A DNA stretch of 64,000 bases, taken from contig JAILGB010000013.1 of assembly GCA_024697185.1 (NCBI GenBank), positions 93,383-157,382 on the forward strand, in the 5' to 3' direction. Below are positions 18,401 to 26,611 of the stretch, one piece after another (the stretch's first letter is position 1; each line of letters begins with the position of its first letter). The position numbers and the translations under genes were made by a program. The DNA is from Opitutales bacterium. GTDB lineage: Bacteria; Verrucomicrobiota; Verrucomicrobiia; Opitutales; UBA953. The notes under the pieces are model-generated. The model worked only from the letters and a program-made list of their open reading frames with translations, made no database searches and was not told the DNA's origin.

Positions 18401-18871
18401 ATCGAGCATCAAAGTCGCCGCTCCCGTCTTCCAAAACACGCGATTGTTCAAAAATTCGCAAGTCACGCGTTCCCGCAAAACCGGCATATCGTCCACCAGG
18501 ATCTGCGCCGCCGTCGGATCGTTGAGCGGATCCTCAAACTCGCCGTTGCGCGCCGCCTGAATGCGCACGATGTCGCTCGCGTAAAACTCGACTCTAAAAA
18601 CAACATTGCCCGTCGTATAGATCAAATAGGCTGCGGGGCTGAAATCGACGGGAACGACACGCGTCACTTCACCGATCGTCCATTCCTCCGGTGCCGGAGC
18701 GGGAGGGGTCGCCTCCGCGGGAGTCTGAGCCACCCGTTCCGTCGCGGGAACGGCAGACGGCGTCGTCGCGGGAACGGCATTTTCGACCGAAGGCGCTTCA
18801 CCGGCAACATTTTCACTGCAAGCCGCCAACAACGCAACAAACGGCAAGGCATAACAAATTTTTGTCTTCAT
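15458..18871 (-). CDS. GH31 family alpha-glycosidase lipoprotein with CBM-like C-terminus
   Basis: A 1137-residue outer-envelope glycosidase. The signal ends in the lipobox LAAC (C18), followed by an Ala/Pro/Thr linker (residues 25-62). The GH31 barrel spans about 190-700: KLDVAW (D406, probable nucleophile) and WSGDQSGNW (D468, probable acid/base) precede ATTDVDGIFGG. Beta domains follow, then an F5/8-type-C module (about 870-1000, with AFDGDPNTIWHSKYG) and an NPCBM-like module at the end (GIAVRAGTTITYCL). GH31 enzymes remove terminal alpha-linked sugars; specificity cannot be assigned. The ATG at 18871 gives the signal peptide; the longer frame upstream does not. No transporter is adjacent. 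Confidence 0.85.
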   Translation of the reverse strand: MKTKICYALPFVALLAACSENVAGEAPSVENAVPATTPSAVPATERVAQTPAEATPPAPAPEEWTIGEVTRVVPVDFSPAAYLIYTTGNVVFRVEFYASDIVRIQAARNGEFEDPLNDPTAAQILVDDMPVLRERVTCEFLNNRVFWKTGAATLMLDSKRGTFSLYGNNGNEIWSETQPLSISKKTTTQHLKSHPDEFYYGCGQQQGHFSHKGAKRVIAATGWTENQAANPAPFYMSNRGYAVLRHTFATGEYDFRDDNVITTRHNESRFDAIYFVGDTFPRLLDLYTRCTGRPNFIPIWGFELGDADAYMTRDKKTKEPLLGEDGRFVELTPYSLERVAEKYREHDMPGGWMLVNDGYGCNYTQLPYVVKSLGELGFQTGLWTEGALIRMAREVGVAGTRVQKLDVAWSSDVNKTTRAKKLSPVQHTLECNKMAWDGIANNSDSRPLTWTVLGWAGTQRYAVCWSGDQSGNWDLIRYHIPTLITSGMSGQAYATTDVDGIFGGSPETYTRDLQWKCFTPAIYVMNGWSDGEAISGVPKKSPWWFDEPYRSINRKYLKLKGRMLPYMYKYAHDAALTGAPIVRGLIWNYPQDRKTWDATTQYEFMVGEDLLVAPVFTSMLLNKGWRKEDIYLPEGQWVDYWDGRRVPGNYTIDAYPITLEKLPIFVRAGAIIPMYPEMLYGTQKPKDQITFDIYPWGKSSFEMYEDDGTTRAYRDGAYTKQRVSVAAGTDKSADIAIEVDPVTGHFEKMYKERSYAFEVHYEFEPVRVLVNGEEIYKYSGAAAFENSQAGWYYDPADRKGIVHIKTKKQSIFEPLSVVVDCPEGLALAAFEPYPLPPVTGELDKSEFAVSASSAQPGAEIKVAFDGDPNTIWHSKYGKHNEGDPAYQYPYTVDIDLGKVVAVNGFAYAPRQDLGNGTIKGYEIWIAGKDRQFQKVAEGEWQHAFADETRKTAQTQRTEFPTAWARYVRLVATSSRNGDSFASAGEFDVLQDLNAEALPDEEILMGDGEAFPPKSVEGEAAFNRSLSAETLVVDGNPVANGIAVRAGTTITYCLNGEWEKLLGFVGREAGGKGEVTFDIYADGKQVFNRRGMSPTSVKQLIDLDISGVQEIKLVFVADQGGDPADTGVWTEMRLTRKQ

Positions 18872-19013
18872 AGGACTAAGATAAAATATTTTGCGGTATT
18901 TTTCGAGCAAAAACCTTTTTTCTCTATAAGTGGCGCGCGCGAACATAGAAGAACAAACTCCCCTCAACGCGGGAACGTTTATTTTTAAATCACGGGAACT
19001 AAAAAAATTACCC

Positions 19014-19787
19014 TTAAAGTCTCACGCAAATTCCGGCGTCTCTCATCGCCTCTTTCGCCTGACGGATCGTATAAGTGCCAAAATGGAAAATCGATGCCGC
19101 CAAAACAGCCGACGCCTTTGCTTCCTTGACAACATCGACCATATGCTTGAGGTTGCCGCAACCGCCGCTGGCGATCACGGGAACGCCGACAGCTTCGCTC
19201 ACCCGACGCGTCAATTCGATGTCATAACCGTTTTTGACACCGTCACAATCCATACTCGTCAGCAAAATTTCCCCGGCGCCGAGCGACACGACTTTTTTTG
19301 CCCATTCGATAACTTCGATCCCGCAAGGTGTCCGCCCGCCGTGCGAATAAACCTGCCAGGTCTGATCCGTTCCCACGGGAACGGAATCCCGTCGCGCGTC
19401 AATTGCAACCACGATGCATTGACTGCCGAATTTTCGAGCCGCCTCAAAAACCAATTCCGGCGTTTTGATCGCAGAGGTGTTCAGCGAAACCTTGTCCGCG
19501 CCCGCATTGAGCATTGCGCGAATATCTTCGACAGACCGCAAACCGCCGCCGACCGTCAACGGCATAAAAACCTGATCGGCGGTGCGCTCAACCACCCCGC
19601 GCATTATCGCGCGCCCGTCACTCGATGCCGTAATATCCAAAAAAACCAGCTCGTCCGCACCCTGCATCTCATACGCTCGCGCACAATCCACGGGATCGCC
19701 CGCGTCGCGTAGTCCCTCAAACTGCACGCCCTTGACGACGCGCCCGGCTTTAACATCCAAACAGGGAATGATTCTTGTGGACAACAT
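19014..19787 (-). CDS. hisF: Imidazole glycerol phosphate synthase subunit HisF
   Basis: A 257-residue cyclase subunit. With HisH it makes imidazole glycerol phosphate and AICAR in histidine synthesis. Landmarks are [45 protein letters not shown], the AIDARRD strand, [17 protein letters not shown] and VIASGGCGN. The start is ATG 19787. A TATAAT box at 19800-19795 leaves only 7 bases before the ATG, so the transcript may be leaderless. No other his gene is in the window. The AICAR by-product feeds PurH, whose gene is also in this window but not linked. Confidence 0.96.
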   Translation of the reverse strand: MLSTRIIPCLDVKAGRVVKGVQFEGLRDAGDPVDCARAYEMQGADELVFLDITASSDGRAIMRGVVERTADQVFMPLTVGGGLRSVEDIRAMLNAGADKVSLNTSAIKTPELVFEAARKFGSQCIVVAIDARRDSVPVGTDQTWQVYSHGGRTPCGIEVIEWAKKVVSLGAGEILLTSMDCDGVKNGYDIELTRRVSEAVGVPVIASGGCGNLKHMVDVVKEAKASAVLAASIFHFGTYTIRQAKEAMRDAGICVRL

Positions 19788-19794
19788 AAAGTCA

Positions 19795-19800
19795 ATTATA
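19795..19800 (-). promoter_or_regulatory. -10 box directly before hisF
   Basis: TATAAT on the minus strand ends 7 bases before the hisF ATG, so transcription should begin at or within one or two bases of the start codon. No convincing -35 box was seen. Confidence 0.45.
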
Positions 19801-19879
19801 CCCCAAAAAGCGCGTTCCCGCGAGAGTCTTGCCAAAAATTTTATTGACTCTTCAAATAAAAAATACAGAATATTTTACA

Positions 19880-20473
19880 ATGAATGTTCTTAAAATTTAT
19901 TTTCCTCAAATCTTAGCGTTTTCTGTATTCGCCGCCATTGTCCTCTCCGGGATAAATCCGCCGGCGGGAACGGCGGTATGGCGGGTGGAAATCGTCTGGT
20001 GCGTCGTCTATTTTGTTTCGCTGGCGTTGGCGTTCCCGCGCTTCCGTTTTTCAAATCTCGCCTACTTTTTTGCCGCAATCTGGTGCATTTTACAGACAAT
20101 CGGCGCCCATTACAGTTTTGAAAACGTGCCGTTTTTTGAAACCCTCTCAGAGCTCGGACGCAATCATTTTGACCGGCTCGCACACTTTACCGTCGGGCTC
20201 AACGCATTGCTTATTTGTGAATTTGTCTTTAGAAAAAAACTGACAAACGGCGTCAATGTCGCCTGTATTTTCGGATTTGTCGCTATCGTCGCCCTCGCCG
20301 GCGTTTGGGAAATCATCGAGTGGATTTATGCCGAAATCGACGGAGGCGAAACCGGCGCCGCCTTTTTGGGTTCCCAAGGCGACATTTGGGACGCGCAAAA
20401 AGATATTCTTTGCGACACTTTCGGCGGGCTTGTCGCCGCGATTATTTTCAGGCTTAGAACACGGGAATCCTAA
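19880..20473 (+). CDS. DUF2238 (YjdF-like) integral membrane protein
   Basis: A 197-residue membrane protein with about six hydrophobic segments. It carries the family landmarks of DUF2238/YjdF: NHFDRLAHFTVGLNALLICEF, GVWEIIEWIYAE and FLGSQGDIWDAQKDILCDTFGG. The function of the family is unknown. The ATG at 19880 is used because the upstream in-frame codons start only at a TTG and are not membrane-like. It is divergent from hisF and convergent with the adenylate-kinase-like gene, with which it shares a terminator. Confidence 0.85.
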   Translation: MNVLKIYFPQILAFSVFAAIVLSGINPPAGTAVWRVEIVWCVVYFVSLALAFPRFRFSNLAYFFAAIWCILQTIGAHYSFENVPFFETLSELGRNHFDRLAHFTVGLNALLICEFVFRKKLTNGVNVACIFGFVAIVALAGVWEIIEWIYAEIDGGETGAAFLGSQGDIWDAQKDILCDTFGGLVAAIIFRLRTRES

Positions 20474-20498
20474 AAATCGCCGTTCCCGCGACAAAAAA

Positions 20499-20528
20499 AC
20501 GCGTTCCCGAAACATCACGGGAACGCGT
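20499..20528. terminator. Bidirectional terminator between convergent genes
   Basis: A perfect 11-bp stem (20499-20509 with 20518-20528) made of an inverted pair of the oligomer has an 8-base loop. It is flanked by seven A on the left and CTTTCTTTTTT on the right, so it can serve both the DUF2238 gene and the kinase gene. Confidence 0.85.
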
Positions 20529-20550
20529 CTTTCTTTTTTTGCCGAAAGGC

Positions 20551-21252
20551 TTATTTCACATTCGCGAGCACTTTGCGGATTTCCGCGCCCGTCTCTTCGA
20601 TACTGCCCAAGGAATTGATTTTGTAATACGGGAACACGCCGTCGAGCGTTTCAATCGGGCCGAGTGTTTTATCCGCAAATTCCTTGTAGCGCACCAAGGT
20701 TTTTTCGGGATCGAGATCTGTCGAACGCACGGGAAGACCTGCCGCCTGCATTTCGCGACCGCGTTTCAGCTGGCGCTCGACGGATTCTTTTTCGCCGACA
20801 TAGAGCATCACCAAGCCGAACTTGGGAGCCTTTGCCTGTGTCTCCGCCAATTTTTTGGCAAAAAGTTTCAGACAGGCGACCTGACCGGCGGAACGCGGGA
20901 AGCCGTCAACGATGACGCCGCCCTTGTATTCCGGCTTGAGCAGGGCGCGCAACAAAAGCCCGAAAACGGTTTCGTCGTCGATCAATTTGCCTGTCGCCAT
21001 AATCGCCTTCATTTCCGGTGTCTTGAACAAATCGCTCATCACGAGCGGCTGGGCGCTAAGTCCGAGCATTTCGAGAATCACGGGCGTCTGGGTGCCCTTG
21101 CCTGCGCCGGGAGCGCCATTGAGCCAATAGATTGCCGGCGGGAAAAGCAGTTTGTCTGCGCCCAATTCCGCTTCGAGGGAAGCCCAGGCGTTATTAAAAA
21201 GCTTTACAGCCACCGGATTTGTTTCTTCTGTTTCAGGATATTGATTTGCCAT
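20551..21252 (-). CDS. Adenylate kinase-like nucleoside monophosphate kinase
   Basis: A 233-residue P-loop kinase. WLNGAPGAGKGTQTPVIL is the Walker A loop at about residues 45-60, and VIVDGFPRSAGQVACL is the adenylate-kinase signature. A short lid is suggested (RQLKRGREMQAAG), without a zinc finger. The N-terminal 40 residues before the P-loop are an extension not found in classical Adk. The role is probably AMP phosphorylation, but UMP/CMP kinase-like activity is possible. ATG 21252 lies 8 bases after a TATAAT box; a TTG three codons upstream is disfavoured. Confidence 0.8.
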   Translation of the reverse strand: MANQYPETEETNPVAVKLFNNAWASLEAELGADKLLFPPAIYWLNGAPGAGKGTQTPVILEMLGLSAQPLVMSDLFKTPEMKAIMATGKLIDDETVFGLLLRALLKPEYKGGVIVDGFPRSAGQVACLKLFAKKLAETQAKAPKFGLVMLYVGEKESVERQLKRGREMQAAGLPVRSTDLDPEKTLVRYKEFADKTLGPIETLDGVFPYYKINSLGSIEETGAEIRKVLANVK

Positions 21253-21260
21253 ATGGTTCA

Positions 21261-21290
21261 ATTATAAATAGCAACGAGGCGGATTGACAA
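21261..21290 (-). promoter_or_regulatory. Promoter of the adenylate kinase-like gene, near-leaderless
   Basis: TTGTCA (21290-21285) and TATAAT (21266-21261) are 18 bases apart on the minus strand. The -10 box ends 8 bases before the ATG, so the leader would be 0-3 bases. Confidence 0.6.
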
Positions 21291-21371
21291 TTGAGAATTT
21301 TCGCGGGAACGGAATCGACGGGAACGGGCAAATTTGCGGGAACGCCGGCGGAATAGTAAAATGATTGTGTT

Positions 21372-22802
21372 ATGGAAGCGAAAAAATCTAAGAAAAGTTC
21401 TATCACCGGCGTTTACAAACGCGAGGACGCCGTCAACAAATTGTCGGCGGAAGAAACAGCGGAACTCAACAAATACATCGAAACCTATTTGCGCTATTTG
21501 GCCTATGCCAAGACAGAACGGCGCGCCTACACCGAAGCGGTCCGCCTGCTTGAGGAAAAAGGTTTCAAGCCGCTCGAAAATTTTAAAAATCTGAAAGCGG
21601 GCGACAAAGTTTATCGCGGCTATCACGGCAAAACGCTTTTTGCCGCCGTTATCGGCAAAGATGCCGTCGCCTCCGGCGTCAATGTCGTCGGCGGACACAC
21701 CGATGCCCCGCGCATCGACTGCAAACCCGTTCCCCTGACGGAAAAATCCGGCATCGCCTATTTTGACACCCACTACTACGGCGGGATCAAAAAATTCCAA
21801 TGGGTCGTCCGTCCCCTCGCGCTTTACGGCACTTGCGTCAAAGCCGACGGCAGCAAAGTCAATATCTGCATCGGAGACAATCCCGGCGATCCCGTCTTCA
21901 TGATTTCCGACATCCTGCCTCACCTCGGACAGGCTCAAAGCGCGCTCAAACTCGGCGAGGCTTTTTCCGGCGAACGCCTTGATGTCATCGTCGGCTCGAC
22001 TCCGGTTCCGGCGGCAAAAGACGACGACTCGGTCAAAGAAAAAGTGAAATTGCACGTTTTGCAAATCCTCAAAGAAGAATATGACCTCACCGAACAGGAT
22101 CTGCTCAGCGCCGAACTCGAATTCGTGCCCCAGGGAATGCCGCGCGAAATGGGATTTGACCGCTCCCTCATCACCGGATACGGACACGACGACCGCATTT
22201 GCGCTTTTGCCGGACTCCAAGCGATGATGGATCTCAAGAAAACGCCACAAAAAACCGCGGTTGTCCTGCTCTGCGACAAAGAGGAAATCGGCTCAGTCGG
22301 TGCGACGGGTATGGATTCCACATTTTTTGAAAACTCCATCGCGGAACTCTGCGTCCGCCAGGAAAAAAATTATTCGGACATCCTCGTCCGCCGTGCGCTC
22401 GAAGCTTCATCAATGCTCTCCGCCGACGTTTGCGCCGCTGCCGACCCGATGTTCCCGGAATGCTCCTCTCCCAACAATATGCCGATCCTCAACGCCGGCG
22501 CCTGCATGATCAAATACACGGGCGCGCGCGGCAAAAGCGGTTGCAACGACGCTTCCGCCGAGTTTGTCGGTCGCCTGCGTCAGATCTTTGACAAAGCCGG
22601 AGTCGTCTGGCAAGTCGGAGAACTCGGCGCGGTCGATGTCGGCGGAGGAGGCACAATCGCCCTCTTCATGTCGCGTTACGGCATGAATGTCATCGATATG
22701 GGAACGCCGCTGCTCAATATGCACGCACCGAGCGAAGTCGCCTCCAAACTCGACACCTACATGACCTACAAAGCCTACAAGGCGTTTTTCGAAAACGCCT
22801 AA
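21372..22802 (+). CDS. M18 family aminopeptidase (aspartyl aminopeptidase type)
   Basis: A 476-residue dizinc aminopeptidase of family M18. VVGGHTDAPRIDCKP (H109), YGHDDRICAF, LLCDKEEIGSVGATGMDS and the C-terminal MHAPSEVASKLD supply the metal ligands and catalytic glutamate in the usual order. The family removes N-terminal acidic or neutral residues from peptides in the cytoplasm. The length suits bacterial members. It stands alone, divergent from the kinase gene, with three oligomer copies between the two genes and a strong terminator after it. Confidence 0.92.
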   Translation: MEAKKSKKSSITGVYKREDAVNKLSAEETAELNKYIETYLRYLAYAKTERRAYTEAVRLLEEKGFKPLENFKNLKAGDKVYRGYHGKTLFAAVIGKDAVASGVNVVGGHTDAPRIDCKPVPLTEKSGIAYFDTHYYGGIKKFQWVVRPLALYGTCVKADGSKVNICIGDNPGDPVFMISDILPHLGQAQSALKLGEAFSGERLDVIVGSTPVPAAKDDDSVKEKVKLHVLQILKEEYDLTEQDLLSAELEFVPQGMPREMGFDRSLITGYGHDDRICAFAGLQAMMDLKKTPQKTAVVLLCDKEEIGSVGATGMDSTFFENSIAELCVRQEKNYSDILVRRALEASSMLSADVCAAADPMFPECSSPNNMPILNAGACMIKYTGARGKSGCNDASAEFVGRLRQIFDKAGVVWQVGELGAVDVGGGGTIALFMSRYGMNVIDMGTPLLNMHAPSEVASKLDTYMTYKAYKAFFENA

Positions 22803-22831
22803 AAGGTTTTTCCGTCTTCCCCCAAAAAAAA

Positions 22832-22863
22832 CGCGTTCCCGCCACAATTTTTACGGGAACGCG
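22832..22863. terminator. Intrinsic terminator after the M18 peptidase gene
   Basis: A perfect 10-bp stem (22832-22841 with 22854-22863) of paired oligomer copies has a 12-base loop, followed by CTTTTTTT. Eight A precede it, so it can also stop transcription from the right. Confidence 0.85.
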
Positions 22864-22953
22864 CTTTTTTTATTTCTGGTCCGAATTTTGCGGGAACGAA
22901 ATTTATTTTCGCGGGAACGAAAGAATTCGCGTTCCCGCAAAGGCCAAAAAAAA

Positions 22954-22982
22954 TTCCGCGGGAATTTGTCGTTCCCGCGGAA
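22954..22982 (-). terminator. Intrinsic terminator after mdh
   Basis: An 11-bp stem TTCCGCGGGAA (22954-22964) with TTCCCGCGGAA (22972-22982) has a 7-base loop. On the minus strand eight U follow. It lies 18 bases after the mdh stop. Between 22874 and 22999 there are four oligomer copies and no gene. Confidence 0.8.
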
Positions 22983-22999
22983 ATTTTATTTCGATCCGA

Positions 23000-23998
23000 T
23001 TAGAGTTGGATGCCGAGAGCGTCGGACGCCGTTGCGCGCTCTTCCTTGAGCTCTGCGATGGAGGCGTCAATCTTGGCGCGGGCAAAATCGTTGATCGGCA
23101 AACCTTTGACGATCTCGTGGCTGCCGTCAGCGAGGGTGCGCACCGGGAAACCGGTGATAATGCCGGGCTCGGTGCCGTATTCGCCGTTGGACATCATCGC
23201 CACGGAGAACCAGTCGCCTTCCGGAGTCGGGGTGACGAGCTTGCGCACGGTCGCGAGAGCCGCGTTGGCAGCCGAAGCCGCCGAAGAAGCGCCGCGAGCC
23301 TTAATCACAGCGCCGCCGCGCTTTTGCACCAGGGGGATAAATTCATTTTCAAGCCATGCTTTGTCGGTGATGACATCCGTTGCCGGCTTGCCGCCGATTG
23401 TCGCGTTGGTAAAGTCCGGGAACTGTGTTGAGGAGTGGTTGCCCCAAATTGTCATATTCTTGACTTCGTTCACGTGAACGCCGGCTTTTTCCGCGAGGAA
23501 GGCTTTGGCACGATTTTCATCGAGATGTGTCATCGCATAAAAACGATTTTCGGGAACGCCGGCGGCATTGCGGCAGGCGATCAGGCAGTTGGTGTTGCAC
23601 GGATTGCCGACGACAAAAACGCTGACATCCTTGGCGGCGACAGCGGCAATCGCCTTGCCTTGGCCGACAAAAATTTTACCGTTGATGCCGAGGAGGTCTT
23701 TGCGCTCCATGCCGTCCTTGCGCGGGACCGAGCCCACGAGCATACACCAGTTGCAGTCCTTAAAGCCTTCCATCGGATCCGACGCCACTTTGATGTCCGC
23801 CACGAGCGGGAACGCGCAGTCGTTGAGTTCCATTACGACAGCATTAACCTTGCCGAGCATCGGCTCGATATCGACGAGGTTGAGGGCAACCGGCTGATCC
23901 GGGCCGAAAACATCACCTGCCGCAAGACGGAAAATGAGAGAATAAGCGATATTGCCGGCCGCACCGGTCACCGCAACACGAATTGGAGTCTTTGCCAT
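23000..23998 (-). CDS. mdh: Malate dehydrogenase
   Basis: A 332-residue NAD-dependent malate dehydrogenase of the cytosolic type, which interconverts malate and oxaloacetate. VAVTGAAGNIAYSLIFRLAAG is the NAD loop. NLVDIEP, VGSVPRKDGMERKDLL (mobile loop arginines), VVGNPCNTNCLIA, THLDENRAK and the catalytic IWGNHSSTQFPDF follow in order. The ATG at 23998 is supported by homology to the family start. It stands alone with its own terminator. Confidence 0.96.
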   Translation of the reverse strand: MAKTPIRVAVTGAAGNIAYSLIFRLAAGDVFGPDQPVALNLVDIEPMLGKVNAVVMELNDCAFPLVADIKVASDPMEGFKDCNWCMLVGSVPRKDGMERKDLLGINGKIFVGQGKAIAAVAAKDVSVFVVGNPCNTNCLIACRNAAGVPENRFYAMTHLDENRAKAFLAEKAGVHVNEVKNMTIWGNHSSTQFPDFTNATIGGKPATDVITDKAWLENEFIPLVQKRGGAVIKARGASSAASAANAALATVRKLVTPTPEGDWFSVAMMSNGEYGTEPGIITGFPVRTLADGSHEIVKGLPINDFARAKIDASIAELKEERATASDALGIQL

Positions 23999-24093
23999 AA
24001 TTTTATATAGATTTTGGGTTAAATTTGTTTAGATTTAGTATGCGCGTTCCCGCGAAAATAGTAAAGAGGGAATTTTACGGGAACGACAAAAAA

Positions 24094-24843
24094 TTATTCT
24101 TTTTCCGATTCCGCCGCACGAATTTTTGCAAGAACATCCATTTTGACAGCCTTGCCTTTTTCATACGCCACAGGATCTTCCTTTGCGATGCGTTTCAAAT
24201 ATTTTTCGTAACAGTCGGAAAGTTTGCCGAAACCGATTTTTTGTTCGAGTCCGGTGCTTTCGTAAAGTTCCAATGCCGTTCCCGAGTCGCATTCTTCGAC
24301 CAGAAATGCCAAAAACCGTTCCACCGCCATGCTGTGGATAAATTTTCGATACGAAACTTGGCGCTGGCACTCAAAATCGATAATCAGCTCTTCCCGCAAA
24401 CGATCGAGATTTTCTTCATCCGCGGGAACGGTCTCCTTGGAAAGGTTTTGATTGCACCTGTCGAGTTCCTGTTGCAAATGTTCCAAAACTTCATCGCCGA
24501 GATAAGCCGCCACAACATCCGCCACGATTTCCGCAGCCTCAACGGGCTTGTTGTGGTATCTGCGCAAGAGTTGCGCCTTTGCCGCACCCTCGAGGCCCCA
24601 AAACGCATCTTCGTTTACAACATATTTGCGATGGAGGATCAAAAAATCGACAAACTCGTCCCCGTCCAATTCGTTGCCGACCAAAGCGTTTTTCTGCTCC
24701 TCCAAAGAAAGCGCCTTGAATGCCGGCGAACTGACATCCGGAAAACTCTCCGGGACAAAACGGACATCCTGCGCCGACACATTGCAGATATTCATCAAAA
24801 AAAGCGACAGCACACAGATTTTCGCAGGATCAAAAAATTTCAT
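24094..24843 (-). CDS. Secreted helical protein of unknown function
   Basis: A 249-residue protein with a signal peptide (about residues 1-24, ending NVSA). The mature protein is mostly charged alpha helix (LSLEEQKNALVG, AAEIVADVVAAYLGDEVLEHLQQELDRC, DRLREELIIDFECQRQ) and has four or five cysteines. No catalytic motif or known domain is recognised. It stands alone between mdh and the lactate permease. A periplasmic location is likely; the function is unknown. Confidence 0.7.
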   Translation of the reverse strand: MKFFDPAKICVLSLFLMNICNVSAQDVRFVPESFPDVSSPAFKALSLEEQKNALVGNELDGDEFVDFLILHRKYVVNEDAFWGLEGAAKAQLLRRYHNKPVEAAEIVADVVAAYLGDEVLEHLQQELDRCNQNLSKETVPADEENLDRLREELIIDFECQRQVSYRKFIHSMAVERFLAFLVEECDSGTALELYESTGLEQKIGFGKLSDCYEKYLKRIAKEDPVAYEKGKAVKMDVLAKIRAAESEKE

Positions 24844-24986
24844 TTCCTACCCATTTAAGCAAAAGTCCGATGTTCCCGCAATCTGAAAGTCCTCCCTTGA
24901 AAAATCGGGAACGCCGAATCCGCGGGAACGGCATTTTGATTTTAAACTTTGCGAAACGAGCCGCGACACCGTTAAGATAAATACGT

Positions 24987-26513
24987 ATGAACATTTTCCC
25001 GTTCCTGACAGCATGTCTTCCGATCCTTTGGCTGATTTTGGCCTTGGGCGTTTTCAAAATGGCGGCACATCGCGCTTGTCTGATCGCCCTGGCGGGAACG
25101 GTCCTGCTTGCCGCCTGTCGCGGGCAAAATTCCCTGGAAATCCTTACAGCTTCGACAGAAGGCTTCGCCACGGCGCTCTGGCCGATCGGGATCGTGATTA
25201 TCGCGGCGCTGTTTTGTTATAATCTTTGCGTCGAGACGAGAGCGATGGAAAAAATCAAGGCTCAACTCGGCACGATTTCAACCGATCAAAGCGTTCTCAT
25301 TTTGCTCATCGCCTGGGGCTTCGGCAACTTTATGGAGGGAATGGCCGGTTTCGGGACCGCCGTTGCGATTCCCGCCTCCATGCTTGTCGCCCTCGGGATA
25401 AAGCCGATGCGCGCCGTCCTCGTCTGCCTCATCGGCAATTCGATGCCAACGTCCTTTGGCGCCGTCGGCGTCTCCACCGAAACGCTCAGCGCCGTTACCG
25501 GCCTGGATGTTCTGCAACTTTCCAAAAGCTTGATCTGCCTTCAAGTTTTTCAAACCCTTCTCCTGCCGTTTTTGATGCTCGCCGTCGGAGCCGGACGACA
25601 GGCGCTTAAAGATTCCTGGCAGGTGACGGCAATTGCGGCGGCGAGCTTTACTTTGCCTTGGGCGGCAACCGCCTGGTTTGTCGGTCCCGAACTCCCCAAC
25701 ATCGTCGGAGCCGCGTGCACAATGCTCGCCATCATCGCCTTCGTCAAAATCCAAAAAAAGGAAAATCCCGTTCCCGCGGACAATGCGTTCCCGCAAAAAA
25801 ATATTGCTTGCACCGAAATCTGCCGCGCCTGGTCGCCGTTTATTTTTGTCACCGCTTTTTTGGCGATCGCATCGAGACTTTGCCCGGTCGTTTTTTCATT
25901 TTTGAGAACTTTTTCCTCCAATCTCCAAATCTATAGCGGAGACAATCCGAACACTTTGACTTTCTACTGGATCAGCACTCCGGGCGTTTTGATTTTGCTG
26001 GCGACATTTTGCGGCGGACTTTGCCAACAGGCAAGTTTTAAGACGATTGCGATGACACTTTCAAAAACCGTTCGCCAATATTTTAAAACGATTCTCACGA
26101 TCTGTTGCGTCATGGCGACGGCAAAATTGATGAGTTATAGCGGAATGATCGGCAATATCGCCGAAACGCTCGTCGGCATCACGGGAACGACGTTCCCGGT
26201 TATCTCGCCATGGATCGGTGCCGTCGGCGCATTTTTGACGGGATCGGGAACCTCGACGGGAGTGCTTTTCGGCGAAGTCCAAATGCGCGCCGCGCTCAGT
26301 TTGGGTCTCGATCCCTTTTGGACAGTCGCCGCCAATCTTTTTGGTGCCGGAATCGGCAAAATGATTTGTCCGCAAAGCATCGTCATCGGCGCGGGCGCAA
26401 TCGGGCTCGGCGGTTCAGAATCCGCCATTTGGCGTTCGGTCATCCCGTTTTTCACCCTCTATGTTTTGCTCGCGGGAACGATGTCCGCCATCGCCTGTTG
26501 GCTTTTTGCCTGA
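24987..26513 (+). CDS. L-lactate permease family (LctP/LldP) transporter
   Basis: A 508-residue membrane protein with about 12 or more helices. WGFGNFMEGMAGFGTAVAIPASML at about residues 109-132 is the signature of the lactate/glycolate permease family, and the C-terminal half has the pseudo-repeat GAVGAFLTGSGTSTGVLFGEVQ and MICPQSIVIGAGAIGL. It should import or exchange lactate or glycolate with protons. No lactate-utilisation gene is adjacent, so direction and substrate remain open. Confidence 0.88.
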   Translation: MNIFPFLTACLPILWLILALGVFKMAAHRACLIALAGTVLLAACRGQNSLEILTASTEGFATALWPIGIVIIAALFCYNLCVETRAMEKIKAQLGTISTDQSVLILLIAWGFGNFMEGMAGFGTAVAIPASMLVALGIKPMRAVLVCLIGNSMPTSFGAVGVSTETLSAVTGLDVLQLSKSLICLQVFQTLLLPFLMLAVGAGRQALKDSWQVTAIAAASFTLPWAATAWFVGPELPNIVGAACTMLAIIAFVKIQKKENPVPADNAFPQKNIACTEICRAWSPFIFVTAFLAIASRLCPVVFSFLRTFSSNLQIYSGDNPNTLTFYWISTPGVLILLATFCGGLCQQASFKTIAMTLSKTVRQYFKTILTICCVMATAKLMSYSGMIGNIAETLVGITGTTFPVISPWIGAVGAFLTGSGTSTGVLFGEVQMRAALSLGLDPFWTVAANLFGAGIGKMICPQSIVIGAGAIGLGGSESAIWRSVIPFFTLYVLLAGTMSAIACWLFA

Positions 26514-26611
26514 ACTGTTTTCCGTTCCCGCAATCGCGCGTTCCCGTCAAATTTTCATTTGAACCTCGTTCTTCAAAATTATAAAATAGTTAGAAAATAA
26601 CACTTATAAAT

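Noticed and set aside
22874..22999. The clustered GGGAACG copies as a possible CRISPR or short tandem array
   Set aside because: Spacing is irregular, copies are in both orientations and there are no uniform spacers.
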